Source: Rhizobium sp. R634 (GTDB lineage Bacteria; Pseudomonadota; Alphaproteobacteria; Rhizobiales; Rhizobiaceae). From it: 64,000 nt of DNA. Below the pieces are notes generated by a model, which worked only from the letters and a program-made list of their open reading frames with translations, was not told where the DNA came from and ran no database searches. A program made the translations under genes and the position numbers. Shown piece by piece: positions 1 to 8,523 of the stretch (position 1 is the stretch's first letter; each line of letters begins with the position of its first letter). Where the stretch lies: assembly GCF_002211305.1 (NCBI RefSeq), contig NZ_LOKW01000001.1:496001-560000 (forward strand), given 5' to 3'.

Positions 1-306
1 ACCGGATCTTCCAAGGAGTTCCGTGGCGATGCCGTCGCGACCGCAAAGAAGGACATGCAGCCCGGCGAGATGCTGGACGGTGAGGGCGGTTATGCTGTCT
101 GGGCCAATGCCATTCCCGCAAGCCGCAGTCTTGACCTGAAGGCGCTGCCGATCGGCCTTGCACACAATGTCAAGCTCAAGCGCGCGATTAAGAAAGACCA
201 GATCGTGTCGTTCGATGACGTCGAAATCGTCAAGGACCTGGACGTCGTCACACTTCGTCGGGAGATGGAGGATCGTTTCCGCCCCGCCAAGATCGCGGCG
301 GAGTGA
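1..306 (+). CDS. SAF-domain oxidoreductase, C-terminal part only
   Basis: The frame is open from the first base of the window, so the gene begins upstream and only the last 101 codons are present. The visible part (about residues GEGGYAVWANAIPAS, then LPIGLAHNVKLKRAIKKDQIV) resembles the SAF/AFP-like C-terminal domain found on homoserine-dehydrogenase-like NAD(P)-binding proteins of rhizobial sugar-acid operons. The N-terminal Rossmann domain cannot be seen, so the enzymatic assignment is inference. Its stop overlaps the GTG start of the next gene (GTGA at 303-306), indicating translational coupling and one operon with the TRAP transporter genes downstream. Confidence 0.6.
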   Translation, partial: TGSSKEFRGDAVATAKKDMQPGEMLDGEGGYAVWANAIPASRSLDLKALPIGLAHNVKLKRAIKKDQIVSFDDVEIVKDLDVVTLRREMEDRFRPAKIAAE

Positions 307-626
307 GTGTCGTGACAACGCTGAACAATAAAGCCTTCGTCGTGATTGCGGAGTTCCAGGTAAAGCCCGGCAAGCTCGCCGCTTTTCTGGAGGCAGCGCG
401 TGACGACGCGAAACACTCGGTCGCCGATGAGCCGGGTTGCCGACAGTTCGACGTCATCTGCCCGGAAGGCTCCGACGATACGGTCGTCTTCTACGAAGTC
501 TACGACAGCCGCGCGGCGTTCGACGCCCATCTGGAAACGCCTCACCTGGGGCGTTTTCGGGAGGCCTTTCCGCCACTGATCGTGGAAGAGCGGCCGGTTC
601 GCTTCTCCGCGCGGCAATATCCTTGA
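303..626 (+). CDS. ABM-domain (antibiotic biosynthesis monooxygenase fold) protein
   Basis: A 107-residue protein starting at GTG and overlapping the stop of the preceding gene. It has the usual length and pattern of single-domain ABM/LsrG-like dimeric alpha-beta barrel proteins: an N-terminal strand (VVIAEFQVKPGK), a helix with FLEAARDDAKHSV, the characteristic EPGCRQFDV strand, then FYEVYDSRAAFDAHLETPH before the C-terminal helix. Members include putative quinol monooxygenases and isomerase-like sugar catabolic proteins, so no reaction can be assigned. Position inside a carbohydrate uptake operon favours a role in carbon catabolism. Confidence 0.75.
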   Translation: MSVVTTLNNKAFVVIAEFQVKPGKLAAFLEAARDDAKHSVADEPGCRQFDVICPEGSDDTVVFYEVYDSRAAFDAHLETPHLGRFREAFPPLIVEERPVRFSARQYP

Positions 627-644
627 TATGCGGGGCATACAGTC

Positions 645-1529
645 ATGACCAGCAAGATCAATCGCATTGCCGTCATCGGTACCGGCATCATGGGTGGGCC
701 CATGGCCGGTCGCCTGGCTGACGCAGGCTTTCAGGTTCAGGTCTGGAACCGAACACCGGAAAAGGCCGCTGTTCTTCAGTCGAAAGGTATTTCGATCGTG
801 GAGCGGGCAGACTCCGCAGCGAAAGATGCTGATGTGGTCGTCTGCATGCTCAGCTCCGGCCCGGTTTGCGAAGCGGTGTTGCTTGGCGACGGCGGCGTTG
901 TCCGGGCAATGCGGCGGGGGTCAATGCTGGTCGTGACGACCTCCATCCCCGTGGAAACGGCCATTGCGATCGGCGAGGCATCTGCAGCACGAGGCATCGC
1001 CTGTCTCGATGCACCGGTTTCAGGCGGGGAGAAGGGGGCCAAGGAAGGCACGTTGGCGATCATGGCCGGCGGTGACCAGACAGCGGTTGACTGTCTCCAA
1101 CCTGTGTTTGCCTGTCTTGGCCGTGTCACGCATGTCGGCCCGTCTGGCAGCGGTGCGCTGACGAAGCTTGCAAACCAGCTGATCGTCGCATCAACGATCT
1201 GCGCTGTCGCCGAAGCGCTGACGCTGGCTGCACGTGGCGGAGCGAACCCCGCCCGGGTCCGTGAAGCGTTACTCGGCGGGTTCGCCGACTCGACCGTCTT
1301 CCGGCAGCACGGGCTGCGCATGGTCGAGAGCAATTTTGCGCCCGGCGGTCCGGCGAAATATCAGGTCAAAGACACATCCACGGCGCTGGCTTTTGCGCGA
1401 AGCCGTGGCTTGAAACTACCGGTCGGCGAGGAGGTTGACCGGCTCTTCCAGGCTATGGTCGATAATGGCGATGGCGATCTGGATCACAGCGGGATCATCC
1501 GCGAATTGCAACGCATTAATCAACAATGA
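645..1529 (+). CDS. NAD(P)-dependent oxidoreductase, 3-hydroxyisobutyrate dehydrogenase family
   Basis: 294 residues, the standard length of the beta-hydroxyacid dehydrogenase family. The N-terminus carries the dinucleotide-binding motif GTGIMGGPMAGRLADAGF, the substrate-binding signature DAPVSGGEKGAKEGTL lies near residue 120, and the catalytic lysine is in GALTKLANQLI near residue 170. Family members reduce or oxidise 3-hydroxyisobutyrate, tartronate semialdehyde (GarR) or threonate (LtnD). The neighbouring TRAP transporter and sugar-acid kinase make a sugar-acid substrate more likely than a valine catabolite, but which one is not visible. ATG at 645 follows the previous gene by 18 bases. 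Confidence 0.85.
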   Translation: MTSKINRIAVIGTGIMGGPMAGRLADAGFQVQVWNRTPEKAAVLQSKGISIVERADSAAKDADVVVCMLSSGPVCEAVLLGDGGVVRAMRRGSMLVVTTSIPVETAIAIGEASAARGIACLDAPVSGGEKGAKEGTLAIMAGGDQTAVDCLQPVFACLGRVTHVGPSGSGALTKLANQLIVASTICAVAEALTLAARGGANPARVREALLGGFADSTVFRQHGLRMVESNFAPGGPAKYQVKDTSTALAFARSRGLKLPVGEEVDRLFQAMVDNGDGDLDHSGIIRELQRINQQ

Positions 1530-1569
1530 GCATGCCAAACGCATGCTAGTTTGACCATCAACGGGAGGA

Positions 1570-2571
1570 ATGACCATGAAAAACTATACCCTTCGCAGCC
1601 TGATTGCTGGAGCGGCTCTGATGACCGCCTCGATCGCCAACGCGGAAACCCTGACGCTTTCCACGCCGGACGCGGACACATCGGAAATCACGCTCGCTGC
1701 AAAGAAATTTGCCGAAATCGTGTCGACCAAGACCAATGGCGAACTCACCATCAAGGTGTTCCCGAACGGCACGCTCTATGGCGGCGATCCGTCTGCAGGG
1801 GTGAAGCAGCTGGCCGGCGGCTCGCTGGACATGTTGCTCAACTCAACATCGCTCTACGCGACCTTCAACCCAAAGTTCACTGCGATCGCGATACCCTATC
1901 AGTTCCGCGATATCGAGCAGCTGCGGGCCTATCTTGACAGTGACCTCGGCCAGGAACTGCAGTCGGACCTCGGCAATATCGGCATCAAGGGTGTCGATCT
2001 CTGGTCGCGTCCGCTGCGCCAGATCACCAATTCCAAGCTCGCCATCACGTCACCCGCCGACATGAAGGGCATGAAGCTGCGCGTCCCGAACAACCCGCTG
2101 TGGGTCGAGTTTTTCGGCGCCATGGGTGCCGCCCCTACGCCGATGGCTTTCGCGGAGGTTTATAACGCCTTGCAGCTGAAAGTCGTCGATGGTCAGGAGA
2201 ATCCGATCAATGTGCCGGTCAGCGCCAAGCTCTACGAGGTCCAGAAATACGCAACGATCAGCAACCACATCGCCGATGCCTGGGTTCTGGGCATGAACCC
2301 AGCACGCTACGATGGCTTGAGCGACGCGTTCAAGGCGGCACTGAATGATGCCGCCAAGGAAACGGAAGCCTGGAAAGCGGCGAATGATGCTGCGGATATC
2401 GAAAAATCGCTCGCGACACTGAAGGCGAATGGCATGGAGGTCAACGAGCTGACCGACGATCAGCGCAAGGCCTTCGTCGATGTCGCTGCAGGTCTCGAGG
2501 AGAAATTCTCGGCACTCGTGAAGGACCAGTCCTTCTTCGATCGCACGCGCGCCTTCGCCACCACGAACTGA
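1570..2571 (+). CDS. dctP: TRAP transporter solute-binding protein, DctP family
   Basis: 333 residues with a Sec signal peptide (KNYTLRSLIAGAALMTASIANA, cleavage expected after ANA near residue 26). Downstream are the DctP-family hallmarks FPNGTLYGGDPSAGVKQL, the SPADMKGMKLRVP strand with the conserved arginine that salt-bridges a carboxylate ligand, and FAEVYNALQLKVVDGQENPI. It should bind an organic acid in the periplasm and hand it to the DctQM permease encoded next. A clear ribosome-binding site (GGGAGGAATG region) precedes ATG 1570. The symbol is a family name; the ligand is unknown but probably a sugar acid, given the kinase and dehydrogenase in the operon. Confidence 0.92.
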   Translation: MTMKNYTLRSLIAGAALMTASIANAETLTLSTPDADTSEITLAAKKFAEIVSTKTNGELTIKVFPNGTLYGGDPSAGVKQLAGGSLDMLLNSTSLYATFNPKFTAIAIPYQFRDIEQLRAYLDSDLGQELQSDLGNIGIKGVDLWSRPLRQITNSKLAITSPADMKGMKLRVPNNPLWVEFFGAMGAAPTPMAFAEVYNALQLKVVDGQENPINVPVSAKLYEVQKYATISNHIADAWVLGMNPARYDGLSDAFKAALNDAAKETEAWKAANDAADIEKSLATLKANGMEVNELTDDQRKAFVDVAAGLEEKFSALVKDQSFFDRTRAFATTN

Positions 2572-2578
2572 TGCCTCG

Positions 2579-2612
2579 CCGGCACTTTGCCTCAAGGCAA
2601 GGTGCCGGTTTT
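2579..2612 (+). terminator. Intercistronic hairpin between dctP and dctQ
   Basis: An inverted repeat of CCGGCAC with GTGCCGG, extended inward by TTGCCT/AGGCAA across a CA loop, gives a stem of about 14 bp. It is followed by TTTT at 2609-2612, the layout of an intrinsic terminator. Since the permease genes follow with no other visible promoter, it probably acts as a partial terminator or as an mRNA 3' stabiliser that raises binding-protein output over permease. Confidence 0.7.
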
Positions 2613-2649
2613 CCATCCGTCCATGCACCTCTGTTGGAAGGGCAGTCAT

Positions 2650-3201
2650 ATGCGTAGTTCCATGAGTTCACTGCTGGGCACTGTGGTCAGGATCATCGCC
2701 GATGTTGCGGCGGGTGCTGCCTGTGCCGGCGTCCTGATCGTCGTCCTTCTGCAGGTCATCGGCCGGTTGACGGGGCATCCGCTTCCCTGGACCGAGGAGG
2801 CCACTCGCTTTCTTTTTATCTGGATGGTCTTTCTCGGCCTAGCGGCAGGTTTCCGAACGGTGGAAAGCGCCCGCGTCGTTGTCTTCCTCGTCATGGGCCG
2901 GCGGCTGTTCCAGCATCTGGCGGTACCGATCTATGTCGGGTCATCGGTTTTCTTCTTCGGGCTGATGGGCTGGACCGGGTTCACGCTCATGCGCCAGCAG
3001 ATCATGATGAACGAAACGGCCGCGACCCTGCCCATTCCCATGTGGCTCATTGGTATGGTCATGCCGGTCTCGGCAGTCATTGCAATATTGGCGATCATCG
3101 ATTCACTGCACAGCCGTCGCGATCTGATTGCCCTTCCCGAACTCGGACTTCCGGCGGGCGAGATTGCCCATGCCGATGTGTCCATCACATCAGGACATTG
3201 A
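2650..3201 (+). CDS. dctQ: TRAP transporter small permease, DctQ family
   Basis: 183 residues with four hydrophobic segments (about residues 15-37, 48-66, 90-110 and 128-150), the topology of DctQ small subunits. The motif LPWTEEATRFLFIWMVFLG in the second helix is the family signature. The frame is open further upstream, but ATG 2650 is chosen because it has a GGAAGGG ribosome-binding site and starts directly before the first membrane helix. The stop is two bases before the dctM start, so the two membrane subunits are probably translated together. Confidence 0.9.
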   Translation: MRSSMSSLLGTVVRIIADVAAGAACAGVLIVVLLQVIGRLTGHPLPWTEEATRFLFIWMVFLGLAAGFRTVESARVVVFLVMGRRLFQHLAVPIYVGSSVFFFGLMGWTGFTLMRQQIMMNETAATLPIPMWLIGMVMPVSAVIAILAIIDSLHSRRDLIALPELGLPAGEIAHADVSITSGH

Positions 3202-3203
3202 CC

Positions 3204-4484
3204 ATGTCTGTCTTTCTTCTCGTCGCCTTTTTCGGGCTCAGCATGCTCGGCATTCCGCTGGCGGTTGCCTTGGCGCTGGCCAGCGTCGCCACCTTGTGGC
3301 TCTTCACCTCCATGCCGCTTGATCTGTTGTCACAGACCATGTTCTCGTCGATGAATTCGTTTCTGCTGGTTGCGGTGCCTTTGTTCATTCTGGTTGGCAC
3401 TGTAATGGAGCGCGGGCGAGTGGCCGAGCGCATCTTCGATTTCGCTGAAGCCATCGTCGGCTGGCTGCCGGGCGGCCTGGGCCATGTCAACGTGATTTCG
3501 TCGGTGATCTTCTCCGGCGTATCCGGCTCCTCCGTTGCCGATATTGCTTCGGTCGGTGCCATCGAGATCAAGGCCATGGAGCGCCACGGCTTTCCGAAGG
3601 GTTATGCGGTCGGGATGACGCTCTGTACCGCGACACTGTCGTCGATCATCCCGCCATCGATCCTCGTCGTCATTGCAGGCTCGATCGCGAATGTTTCCAT
3701 CGGGACGTTGCTGGTAGCCGGTCTGGTGCCGGGTCTCTTCATCGCCTTCGCATTCATGGTTTTCAACCACTTCTATTCCGTCTACTACGGTTACAATCCT
3801 CCCTCGCCGTTCAACCTGCGCATGGTTGTCGTCACCGGTCTTCGCGCCATCCTGCCGATGCTGACGCCTCTGATCCTGATCATCGGGATCGCTAGCGGCC
3901 TGTTCACGCCGACCGAAGCCGCCGCGATCGCTGTCGTGTATGTCGGCATACTCGGGGTCTTGGTCTACCGCACGCTTCCGGTTCGCGAATTGCCGGAAAT
4001 CCTGATCTCAACCGCGCGTATTTCCGGAACGATACTATTCATCGCAGCGACGTCCCAGATTGCCGCCTGGGTGTTCACCTATGACGGCTTGCCGGAAAAG
4101 GTTGCCGACCTGCTGCAGGCGATGCACCTCGGTCCGTTGACGGGCATGCTGGTCATCTTCGTCTTCTTGCTGATCATCGGCATCTTCATGGAAGCCATAC
4201 CGGCCATGTTCATCCTCATTCCGGTGTTGATGCCGCCGGTAGAGGCGCTCGGCATCGATCCCATCCACTTTTTGATCGTCACCGTCATGACGCTGACACT
4301 CGGTCTCGTGACGCCACCGGTCGGCGTCTGCTTGTTTGCCGCAGCACAGGTGGCCAATATGAGGGTCGAGGACGTCATACGTGGTTCGCTTGCGCCGATG
4401 GCGGTGCTCACATTGGCTATCTTCGCCCTGGTGCTCTTTCCCATCCTGACACTCGGTCCGATCCGCCTGTTGGGGATGTATTGA
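3204..4484 (+). CDS. dctM: TRAP transporter large permease, DctM family
   Basis: 426 residues, a normal DctM length, with about twelve membrane segments throughout. Family motifs include the N-terminal FGLSMLGIPLAVALALAS, the conserved VSGSSVADIASVGAIEIKAM segment, the IIPPSILVVIAGS re-entrant region and the C-terminal LVTPPVGVCLFAAAQVA. This subunit drives sodium-coupled import of the DctP ligand. The open frame extends to 3042, but that part overlaps dctQ; ATG 3204 lies right after the dctQ stop and opens with a hydrophobic helix, so it is the start. Confidence 0.93.
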   Translation: MSVFLLVAFFGLSMLGIPLAVALALASVATLWLFTSMPLDLLSQTMFSSMNSFLLVAVPLFILVGTVMERGRVAERIFDFAEAIVGWLPGGLGHVNVISSVIFSGVSGSSVADIASVGAIEIKAMERHGFPKGYAVGMTLCTATLSSIIPPSILVVIAGSIANVSIGTLLVAGLVPGLFIAFAFMVFNHFYSVYYGYNPPSPFNLRMVVVTGLRAILPMLTPLILIIGIASGLFTPTEAAAIAVVYVGILGVLVYRTLPVRELPEILISTARISGTILFIAATSQIAAWVFTYDGLPEKVADLLQAMHLGPLTGMLVIFVFLLIIGIFMEAIPAMFILIPVLMPPVEALGIDPIHFLIVTVMTLTLGLVTPPVGVCLFAAAQVANMRVEDVIRGSLAPMAVLTLAIFALVLFPILTLGPIRLLGMY

Positions 4485-4486
4485 GC

Positions 4487-5035
4487 ATGGCAGGGCAGCA
4501 AGTCTCCTTCATCCGGAGTGGCCAGTATCCAAGGTTTATCGTCGTCATGGGTGTCGCGGGAACCGGCAAATCAGAGATAGGTCGGCGTCTCGCCGGCCTT
4601 CTCGACTGCGCGTTCATCGAAGCGGATGAATTGCATTCGCCCGCAAACGTCGAGCGAATGCGCAACGGCCATCCCCTGACGGATGAACTGCGTATGCCTT
4701 GGCTAAACAGCGTATGTGATAGCGCATTGGCGATCGACGCATCACCTGTGGTCGTCGCCTGCTCGGTCTTGAAGCGCAGCTATCGGGAGTTATTGCGAGA
4801 ACGGTTACGGGGGGTCCGTTTCCTGTTCTTACATGGCTCCCGTGAGTTGATCTCAGCGCGTCTGCGAGCAAGGAAGGGGCACTTCGCCACCGGTTCATTG
4901 CTGGAGAGTCAGCTTGCCACATTGGAGGTACCTGCCGGCGACGAAGAGGCAATCTGGCTCGAAATTGCGCTGCCGCCAGATTTGCTTGCGCAGAGGGCGG
5001 TGGCCGAACTGCTTGATCCAGCTCACTCAACGTGA
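4487..5035 (+). CDS. Gluconokinase-like carbohydrate kinase, GntK family
   Basis: 182 residues, a typical GntK length. A P-loop VMGVAGTGKSEIGRRLA lies near residues 18-33, followed by FIEADELHSPANVERMRNG and the HPLTDELRMPWL motif that defines thermoresistant gluconokinases, then VVACSVLKRSYRELLR. It should phosphorylate gluconate or a related sugar acid with ATP. The start ATG lies three bases after the dctM stop, so the kinase is coupled to the transporter. Its 3' end overlaps the 3' end of the opposing LysR gene by nine bases. The true substrate may differ from gluconate because the rest of the operon is not a classical gluconate operon. Confidence 0.85.
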   Translation: MAGQQVSFIRSGQYPRFIVVMGVAGTGKSEIGRRLAGLLDCAFIEADELHSPANVERMRNGHPLTDELRMPWLNSVCDSALAIDASPVVVACSVLKRSYRELLRERLRGVRFLFLHGSRELISARLRARKGHFATGSLLESQLATLEVPAGDEEAIWLEIALPPDLLAQRAVAELLDPAHST

Positions 5036-5938
5036 CAGGGATCCCGACGGATAGGTCGTCTGCCAAGTCTCCCTTTCCAGTCGGAGCCAATCGAGAAATA
5101 TACGCACCTTTTTCTGCCGAAGGTGATCACGCGGACAAACGATCCATTGTGTCGTGATCCTAACGATTGGTGGGGAAACCACTGGACAGACGAGACGCCC
5201 GTTTTCAATTTCGTCACCCATCATCAGCGTGCTTTCGAGGGCGATGCCCATGCCCCGGACCGCAGCGTCAATGGCCATGTGACTTCGGTCGAACAGGATG
5301 CGGCGCCAACGTTCTTTAGGGGCGATTCCGGCTAGCGGAAACCAGCCATTCCACTGCGCTTGCGATTTTGCGGAATGTATCAGGCGATGATCAAGCAGGT
5401 CCTGAGGCCTCATGCTGCCAGCCGGCGCATAGTCTGGAGAGCAGACCGGATAGAACTGCTCGTCTGCGACACCCTCGACGAATAGGCCTGGCCAGCGGCC
5501 GTCCCCATGCCGAATCTCGATATCGACGGCTTCCTGGTTGAAGTCTGTCGGTTCGTTGGTGCCATCGAGGCGAAGCTCGAGGTCGGGATGCTTGTCGAGG
5601 AGGGTGCTCAGCCGCGGCAGCAACCATTTGTTGGACAGGGTAGGGGTAGCGCGCACTGTCAATGTCGTAACGGATCTGAATCCTCGGATCGTGCCCGTGG
5701 CGTCTTCGATACGCTCGATCTGATCGGCGATCATCGAGAAATATCGCTCACCTGCCTCCGTCAACACGATCCCTCGGCCTGCTTTCGCCAGAAGCGTGAC
5801 GCCGAGTTGGCCTTCCAGCAATTGAATCTGTTGGCTGACGGCGGATGGTGTCACGCGCAGCTCTTCTGCGGCGCGCGAAATACTTCCTGCACGTGCGGCT
5901 GCGTGGAAAACCAGGATCGACTTGATGGGGAGCTGCAT
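5027..5938 (-). CDS. LysR-family transcriptional regulator, GcvA-like
   Basis: 303 residues starting MQLPIKSILVFHAAARAGS. The winged helix-turn-helix covers residues 5-65 with the recognition segment AAEELRVTPSAVSQQIQ, followed by the substrate-binding domain (LTVRATPTLSNKWLLPRL, then LRLDGTNEPTDFNQEAVDI), a pattern seen in GcvA-like regulators. The frame is open for another 47 codons upstream, but ATG 5938 matches where the family starts. It is convergent with the kinase gene, with overlapping ends, unlike the usual divergent LysR arrangement, so its target may be its own promoter, the upstream operon, or a gene lost from the left of 6663. Confidence 0.88.
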   Translation of the reverse strand: MQLPIKSILVFHAAARAGSISRAAEELRVTPSAVSQQIQLLEGQLGVTLLAKAGRGIVLTEAGERYFSMIADQIERIEDATGTIRGFRSVTTLTVRATPTLSNKWLLPRLSTLLDKHPDLELRLDGTNEPTDFNQEAVDIEIRHGDGRWPGLFVEGVADEQFYPVCSPDYAPAGSMRPQDLLDHRLIHSAKSQAQWNGWFPLAGIAPKERWRRILFDRSHMAIDAAVRGMGIALESTLMMGDEIENGRLVCPVVSPPIVRITTQWIVCPRDHLRQKKVRIFLDWLRLERETWQTTYPSGSLSR

Positions 5939-6663
5939 GCTTGTCCTGAACTCTCTTGGCCGAGCTAATCTATTGCACGTGGTTCTAAAACGAAACTCTT
6001 CTGTTGCGTTTGGTCCCGCCCCGTGAAGGCGCCAACTAATGCGAAAATGCATTGCTGCGATGCAAGCTCTAGGCTGCAACTCTCAGACTGCTTCATCTAT
6101 GAGGTCTTTCAGAGTTTCTAACAGAGAGCGATCCAATTACCCGCGAATCAAACCATGCACGTTGGCATGTCGGCCAGAAGATTTGGGACGCACTCGTCTG
6201 CGCACGGACGCGTGAGGCTAAACGTATGCTGGCGCAGACTGGCAAGCGTATCGAGCGCTGAGCTTCAATAATTATCTAGGTTCTACGTGGCCTTTATGTG
6301 CAATCGACGAATAAGCTGCAGACAGCTCGAAGGCCGCCCCCAACGCTAGAGCGCCAAAAAAATGGGCGGTCGTCAAACGCTTTAGTAGATTTGCAGCCCA
6401 CGCTGTGGTTCGATTCCTTTCAAGGCGAAATATTCTGCAGAGGCCTTCTCTACAGAGTCTTCCCGGGCGGCTGTCCGTCAGGAGGATCTGTCTACCGTCG
6501 AGAAGGAACGGTTCGAATAACGGGGGCGGCGAGACAGGCCGGCCATCACGGAGAGGGCACCCGATAGGGTTAGCGTGGTAGGTATTGTAGAATATGCGGA
6601 TGTACGCATAATTTCCGCGGCTGTCGCTGCCAGGCAGGAACGATCGATGGCTCGGGGGATCTC
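5939..6663. other. 725-bp gene-poor interval
   Basis: No convincing gene was found. It holds the LysR promoter region and the leader of the methyltransferase. A stop-free stretch at 6103-6261 (plus strand, 52 codons, ending KRMLAQTGKRIER) has no plausible start codon and may be the 3' remnant of a lost gene. An 89-codon frame at 6298-6567 has atypical composition and no recognisable feature. The lack of coding structure, next to the truncated gene at 7690-7752, suggests a rearranged region. Confidence 0.5.
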
Positions 6664-7686
6664 ATGGAAACAATCGTCGGGGACGCCCATGCCGGCGTCG
6701 TGTCGCCCGAACTCGTGGTCGATGCACTATTTGCGTGCCGAAAGACGGCGGCGATCCGGGCGGCCATCGAGCTCGATCTCTTTACGCATATCGGCGAAGG
6801 CAAAACGGCGGCCCTGCTGGCGTCGGCAATAGGCGCCTCGGAGCGCGGGGTGCGCATCCTGTGCGACTATCTCGTGGTCCATGGTTTCCTGACAAAGGAG
6901 GGCGGACGGTACCGAATGACGCCTGCGACCGGGATGTTCCTCGATCGCAATTCGCCGGCCTACATGGGCTCCGCGATCGAATTCGTCGCCGCACCCGAAA
7001 TACTGGACAATTTTCTGCGCGATCCGGCCGCGGTCGTGCGGAACGGCGGTTCGGCCGGGCTTGCGAATATGTCGGCGGACAATCCCGTTTGGCTGAAATT
7101 TGCGGGCGGCATGGGCTCCTTCACCGGGCTCAGCGCCAGATTGCTGGCTGACGAAATCTCCGGCTGGGCGTTATCTCCCAAGAAGGTTCTGGATATCGCC
7201 TCGGGTCCCGGCGTTTTCGGGATCGAAATCGCGAAGGCCTTCCCATCGGCGGAGATCGTTGCTGTCGACTGGGCCGCAGTATTGGAGCTGTCGCGGCAGA
7301 ACGCGGATAAAGCCGGTGTGGCTCATCGGTATCGGACCATCGCCGGCAGTGCCTTCGACGTCGATTGGGGCACGGACTATGATCTCGTCCTGCTCCCGAA
7401 TTTCCTGCACCATTTCGACTTGCCGACATGCGCCGGGCTGTTGCGAAAGATCAATGCGAGCCTTGCAAAGGATGGCCGGATCGTTGCGGTCGATTTCGTG
7501 CCGAACGAAGATGGCGTGTCACCGCCTTTTCCCGCGGCGTTCTCCTGGGAGATGCTCGCCAGCACGCCGGCTGGCCAAGCCTATACGCAGAGCGAGCTGA
7601 CCGAGATGGCCAGACTGGCGGGCCTTGCGGGCGTCATGGTCAAGCCGATGCCGCCAACGCCGGCAAGCATCATTCTCTTTGAATAG
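6664..7686 (+). CDS. SAM-dependent O-methyltransferase, acetylserotonin-OMT family
   Basis: 340 residues in the two-domain layout of family-2 O-methyltransferases. Residues 10-95 form the winged-helix dimerisation domain (ALFACRKTAAIRAAIELDLF, then ASERGVRILCDYLVVHGFL). The Rossmann domain begins near residue 175 with the SAM motif VLDIASGPGVFGIEIA, followed by the acidic loop VAVDWA and LVLLPNFLHHFD. The C-terminal histidine region fits small-molecule O-methylation; the substrate is unknown. It stands alone, convergent to the ABC transporter operon at 7780, and is flanked by non-coding DNA on one side and a truncated gene on the other, so it may have been acquired. Confidence 0.85.
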   Translation: METIVGDAHAGVVSPELVVDALFACRKTAAIRAAIELDLFTHIGEGKTAALLASAIGASERGVRILCDYLVVHGFLTKEGGRYRMTPATGMFLDRNSPAYMGSAIEFVAAPEILDNFLRDPAAVVRNGGSAGLANMSADNPVWLKFAGGMGSFTGLSARLLADEISGWALSPKKVLDIASGPGVFGIEIAKAFPSAEIVAVDWAAVLELSRQNADKAGVAHRYRTIAGSAFDVDWGTDYDLVLLPNFLHHFDLPTCAGLLRKINASLAKDGRIVAVDFVPNEDGVSPPFPAAFSWEMLASTPAGQAYTQSELTEMARLAGLAGVMVKPMPPTPASIILFE

Positions 7687-7689
7687 CTA

Positions 7690-7752
7690 TCAGATCACGT
7701 CGCGGGGCGCGCGGTCGTCGGGAAGGCCGAGGAAGAGAGGCGAGGCGGTCAT
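7690..7752 (-). pseudogene. Truncated 5' end of a gene that followed the ABC transporter operon
   Basis: Just downstream of the last ABC transporter gene is ATG 7752 with an AGGG ribosome-binding site. It opens MTASPLFLGLPDDRAPRDVI and stops after 20 codons. The codon use and the start are those of a real rhizobial gene, yet the frame ends almost at once, against the 3' end of the methyltransferase. The simplest reading is a downstream operon gene cut off by a rearrangement with its junction near 7690. The original product cannot be identified from 20 residues. Confidence 0.45.
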
Positions 7753-7779
7753 ACCCTGTTGTTCCGATGAGGCGCGGGC

Positions 7780-8523
7780 CTACGCCCTACCATACATCCG
7801 GCTCGCCCGCAGCAGACGTTGCGAATAGGGATGTTCGACCGCGCCTCTTCGCAAGGCCTCGATATCGACCTCTTCGACGATCTCGCCCGCTTCCATGATC
7901 GCGACGCGGCTGCACATGTGGGAGACGACGGCGAGATCGTGGCTGACGAGGAGATAGGTGAGGCCGCGCTCCTTGCGCAGGTCCTGCAACAGGTTGAGGA
8001 TTTCGGCCTGGACCGAGACATCGAGCGCCGATGTCGGCTCGTCGAGGAGCAGGATATCGGGGTTCAGCATCAGGGCGCGGGCGATCGCCACGCGCTGCCG
8101 CTGCCCGCCGGAGAGCTGGTGCGGAAACCGGTAGCTGAGCGCCGGGTCGAGGCCGACCGATCGCAGCACCGCGTTCACATCGACGGAATTCCTGTCCAGT
8201 CCCTGGTTGCGCAGCGGCTCCTGCAGCTGCGAGCGGATGGTCTTGCGCGGATGCAGCGAACCATAAGGGTCCTGAAACACCATCTGCACCCGCCGATAGA
8301 ACGGCCGGCTGCGCTGCCGCTCCAGCGCCTCGCCGTTGAGAGCGATCCGGCCATCATAATTGGCGTTGAGGCCGGAAAGCGCCCGGAGAACCGTGGACTT
8401 GCCGCAGCCGGATTCGCCGACGAGACCGAAGGCCGTGCCGCTCTCGATGGCGAGGTTTACGTCTTTGACGACAGGCCGCTGACCGTGTCCGAAGCGGATG
8501 GTGAGATTGTCGATCCGGATCAT
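7780..8523 (-). CDS. Oligopeptide-type ABC transporter ATP-binding protein (DppF/OppF-like)
   Basis: 247 residues. Walker A is GESGCGKST (near residue 37), the Q-loop is [14 protein letters not shown], the ABC signature is [15 protein letters not shown] and Walker B is [12 protein letters not shown], followed by the H-loop VSHDLAVV. It is one of two ATPases of a PepT-family importer and works with the ATPase at 8520-9377. The C-terminal extension found on many OppF proteins is short here. The start overlaps the upstream gene's stop by four bases (ATGA). It is the last intact gene of the minus-strand operon. Confidence 0.92.
   Translation of the reverse strand: MIRIDNLTIRFGHGQRPVVKDVNLAIESGTAFGLVGESGCGKSTVLRALSGLNANYDGRIALNGEALERQRSRPFYRRVQMVFQDPYGSLHPRKTIRSQLQEPLRNQGLDRNSVDVNAVLRSVGLDPALSYRFPHQLSGGQRQRVAIARALMLNPDILLLDEPTSALDVSVQAEILNLLQDLRKERGLTYLLVSHDLAVVSHMCSRVAIMEAGEIVEEVDIEALRRGAVEHPYSQRLLRASRMYGRA

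Noticed and set aside
6407..6417. GGTTCGATTCC, resembling a tRNA T-loop
   Set aside because: The flanking bases do not form a T-stem and no acceptor, D or anticodon arm can be drawn, so it is not a tRNA or an obvious attachment site.
6298..6567. 89-codon frame in the gene-poor interval
   Set aside because: No ribosome-binding site, unusual composition and no recognisable motif.
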